Positions 12,351-13,289 of a DNA stretch of 13,289 nucleotides are shown here, piece after piece. The stretch's first letter is position 1. Each line of letters starts with the position of its first letter. This DNA comes from Clostridia bacterium. Its GTDB lineage: Bacteria; Bacillota; Clostridia; Oscillospirales; Ruminococcaceae. The stretch covers positions 1-13,289 of the forward strand of contig JAGKVC010000109.1 in NCBI GenBank assembly GCA_021152595.1, in the 5' to 3' direction. A program made the translations under genes and the position numbers. The notes beneath the pieces were generated by a model. It saw only the letters and a list, made by a program, of their open reading frames with translations, was not told where the DNA came from and did no database searches.

Positions 12351-13289
12351 TCAGATTTCCGGCGGCACATCGTTCAGGATGCGCTCGGATTTTCTGGCGT
12401 TTTTCTTGAGTTTTTTGATTGCATACATCTTATCATCTGCCTGCCGGATCATGCCTGAGAGCGTATCGCTTTCCTCGGGGATGCTCACGATGCTGCCGAT
12501 GCTTGCGGAAAGGCGATAGGGCTTTTGCAGCCGTTCATTGCAGATCCGCAGCGCTTCATTGAACTGCTCTGTGAGTGCTTCTGCGGCATGCGCTCCGGCG
12601 CCGCGTGCGAAGATGATGAACTCATCACCGCCGATGCGCGCGCAGATGCCGTGCGTTCCGGCGCAGGATTTGACAATCTCCGCGAGCTGCCGGATCGCAA
12701 AATCGCCCTCATTATGCCCGTAGTTGTCGTTGATGAATTTCAGACCGTCCATGTCGATGAAGCTGAGAATCACGCTCTCATGCTGTGCGATGCTCTCGCG
12801 GAACATTTCGTCTGTCAGGTTGATGAAGCCGTTGCGGTTGTAGATTTCACAGAGCGGATCAATGACATAGAGCCGGTTCAGCTCATCCATTGCACGGTTC
12901 AGGTGGAACAGCTTGCGGATGTTCTCGATCGAGTTGCTGATATTCATGGTCAGCGTATGACAGAGCAGGCTGTAGATCGGGAAATCGCCGTTTGTGACGA
13001 TGTAATATCCGAGGCAGCGGTCGCCGAAATGCAGCGGCAGGAAATAGTTGATATTGCCGCCTGTGTGCGGCGATTCGGGGAACATCTCGCTGCTTTTGAA
13101 GATCGAAACGCTGCGGCGTTCGCCCTTATCCCAGATCAGCGGCGCGGTCATGTATTCAGCGTAACCGTTCGGATCGCGCGGCGGCATCTTCGGGGAGAAA
13201 GCCTCCTGCCAGTCCGAGGTCAGACAGAGACAGAATTTCTCGCAGTCAATATCGCGGATGATCTTTTCAATGACATCCATATCCTCAGC
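12351..13289 (-). CDS. GGDEF diguanylate cyclase (5' end missing)
   Basis: The reading frame is open to the right edge. The ATG at 13280 has GAGGA only one base away, so I treat it as internal and the gene as truncated (about 313 residues seen). Residues are numbered here from that Met. Residues ~1-110 form a mixed alpha/beta region (FCLCLTSDWQEAF, FLPLHFGDRCLGYYIV) like the segment between sensor and GGDEF domain in clostridial cyclases. The missing N-terminus may hold a ligand-binding sensor (inference). A linker helix (~115-137) leads to the GGDEF domain (~138-300): DPLCEIYNRNGF, Asp176/Asp178 in SFIDMDGLKFINDNYGHNEGD, and the intact signature GGDEF at 217-221. The product makes cyclic di-GMP from two GTP. 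No RxxD inhibitory site is present at the usual position (GTHG occurs there), so product feedback inhibition is probably absent. Confidence 0.9.
   Translation of the reverse strand, partial: AEDMDVIEKIIRDIDCEKFCLCLTSDWQEAFSPKMPPRDPNGYAEYMTAPLIWDKGERRSVSIFKSSEMFPESPHTGGNINYFLPLHFGDRCLGYYIVTNGDFPIYSLLCHTLTMNISNSIENIRKLFHLNRAMDELNRLYVIDPLCEIYNRNGFINLTDEMFRESIAQHESVILSFIDMDGLKFINDNYGHNEGDFAIRQLAEIVKSCAGTHGICARIGGDEFIIFARGAGAHAAEALTEQFNEALRICNERLQKPYRLSASIGSIVSIPEESDTLSGMIRQADDKMYAIKKLKKNARKSERILNDVPPEI

Overview
The window looks like a chromosomal segment of a Gram-positive, Ruminococcus-like member of the Oscillospiraceae/Clostridia. The basis is the gene content: type I dockerin modules on secreted proteins, Thr-rich TTKPVTT-type linkers, a Leu/Gly heptad-repeat surface protein, a short zinc-free membrane anti-sigma type, and strong AGGAGG-type ribosome binding sites. 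Taxonomy is inferred from these traits only; no rRNA or other marker is present.

Layout. (1) Bases 1-1943 (+): 3' part of a large extracytoplasmic heptad-repeat protein of the YhgE/Pip-associated type. It converges on (2) bases 2002-4059 (-), a secreted C39-like cysteine peptidase with Ig-like, InlB B-repeat and dockerin modules and a Thr-rich tandem-repeat tail. The two share a bidirectional terminator. (3) Bases 4192-5435 (-): a two-gene operon of an SPFH/band-7 membrane protein and a small ribbon-helix-helix protein, with a consensus promoter whose -10 lies inside a 19-bp palindrome. (4) Bases 5648-8998 (+): a tightly packed operon with its own promoter, encoding an unrecognised 215-aa protein, an amidohydrolase, an NAD-dependent epimerase-like SDR and a DusB-type tRNA-dihydrouridine synthase, closed by a strong terminator. 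(5) Bases 9147-12209 (+): an ECF sigma factor, a membrane protein with anti-sigma-like topology and an extracellular dockerin-like module, and three tandem small secreted proteins with the same dockerin signature, closed by a 13-bp stem terminator. (6) Bases 12351-13289 (-): 3' part of a GGDEF diguanylate cyclase.

How it may work. Block 5 is the most interesting part. The sigma gene and the dockerin-bearing membrane protein overlap by 4 bp. They are followed by small secreted proteins whose signal peptide and first calcium loop are nearly identical in DNA, but whose downstream halves differ completely. The layout suggests an envelope or scaffold-sensing sigma circuit in which the sensor and the soluble products carry the same extracellular interaction module, so the soluble ones could be co-ligands or competitors. 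That is inference; what is read directly is the gene order, overlaps, shared motifs and an ECF-like promoter candidate (TGTGAC-N17-CGTCTA) before the sigma gene.

There is no stretch over 300 bases without a gene. I saw no tRNA, rRNA, CRISPR array, transposase or phage gene.
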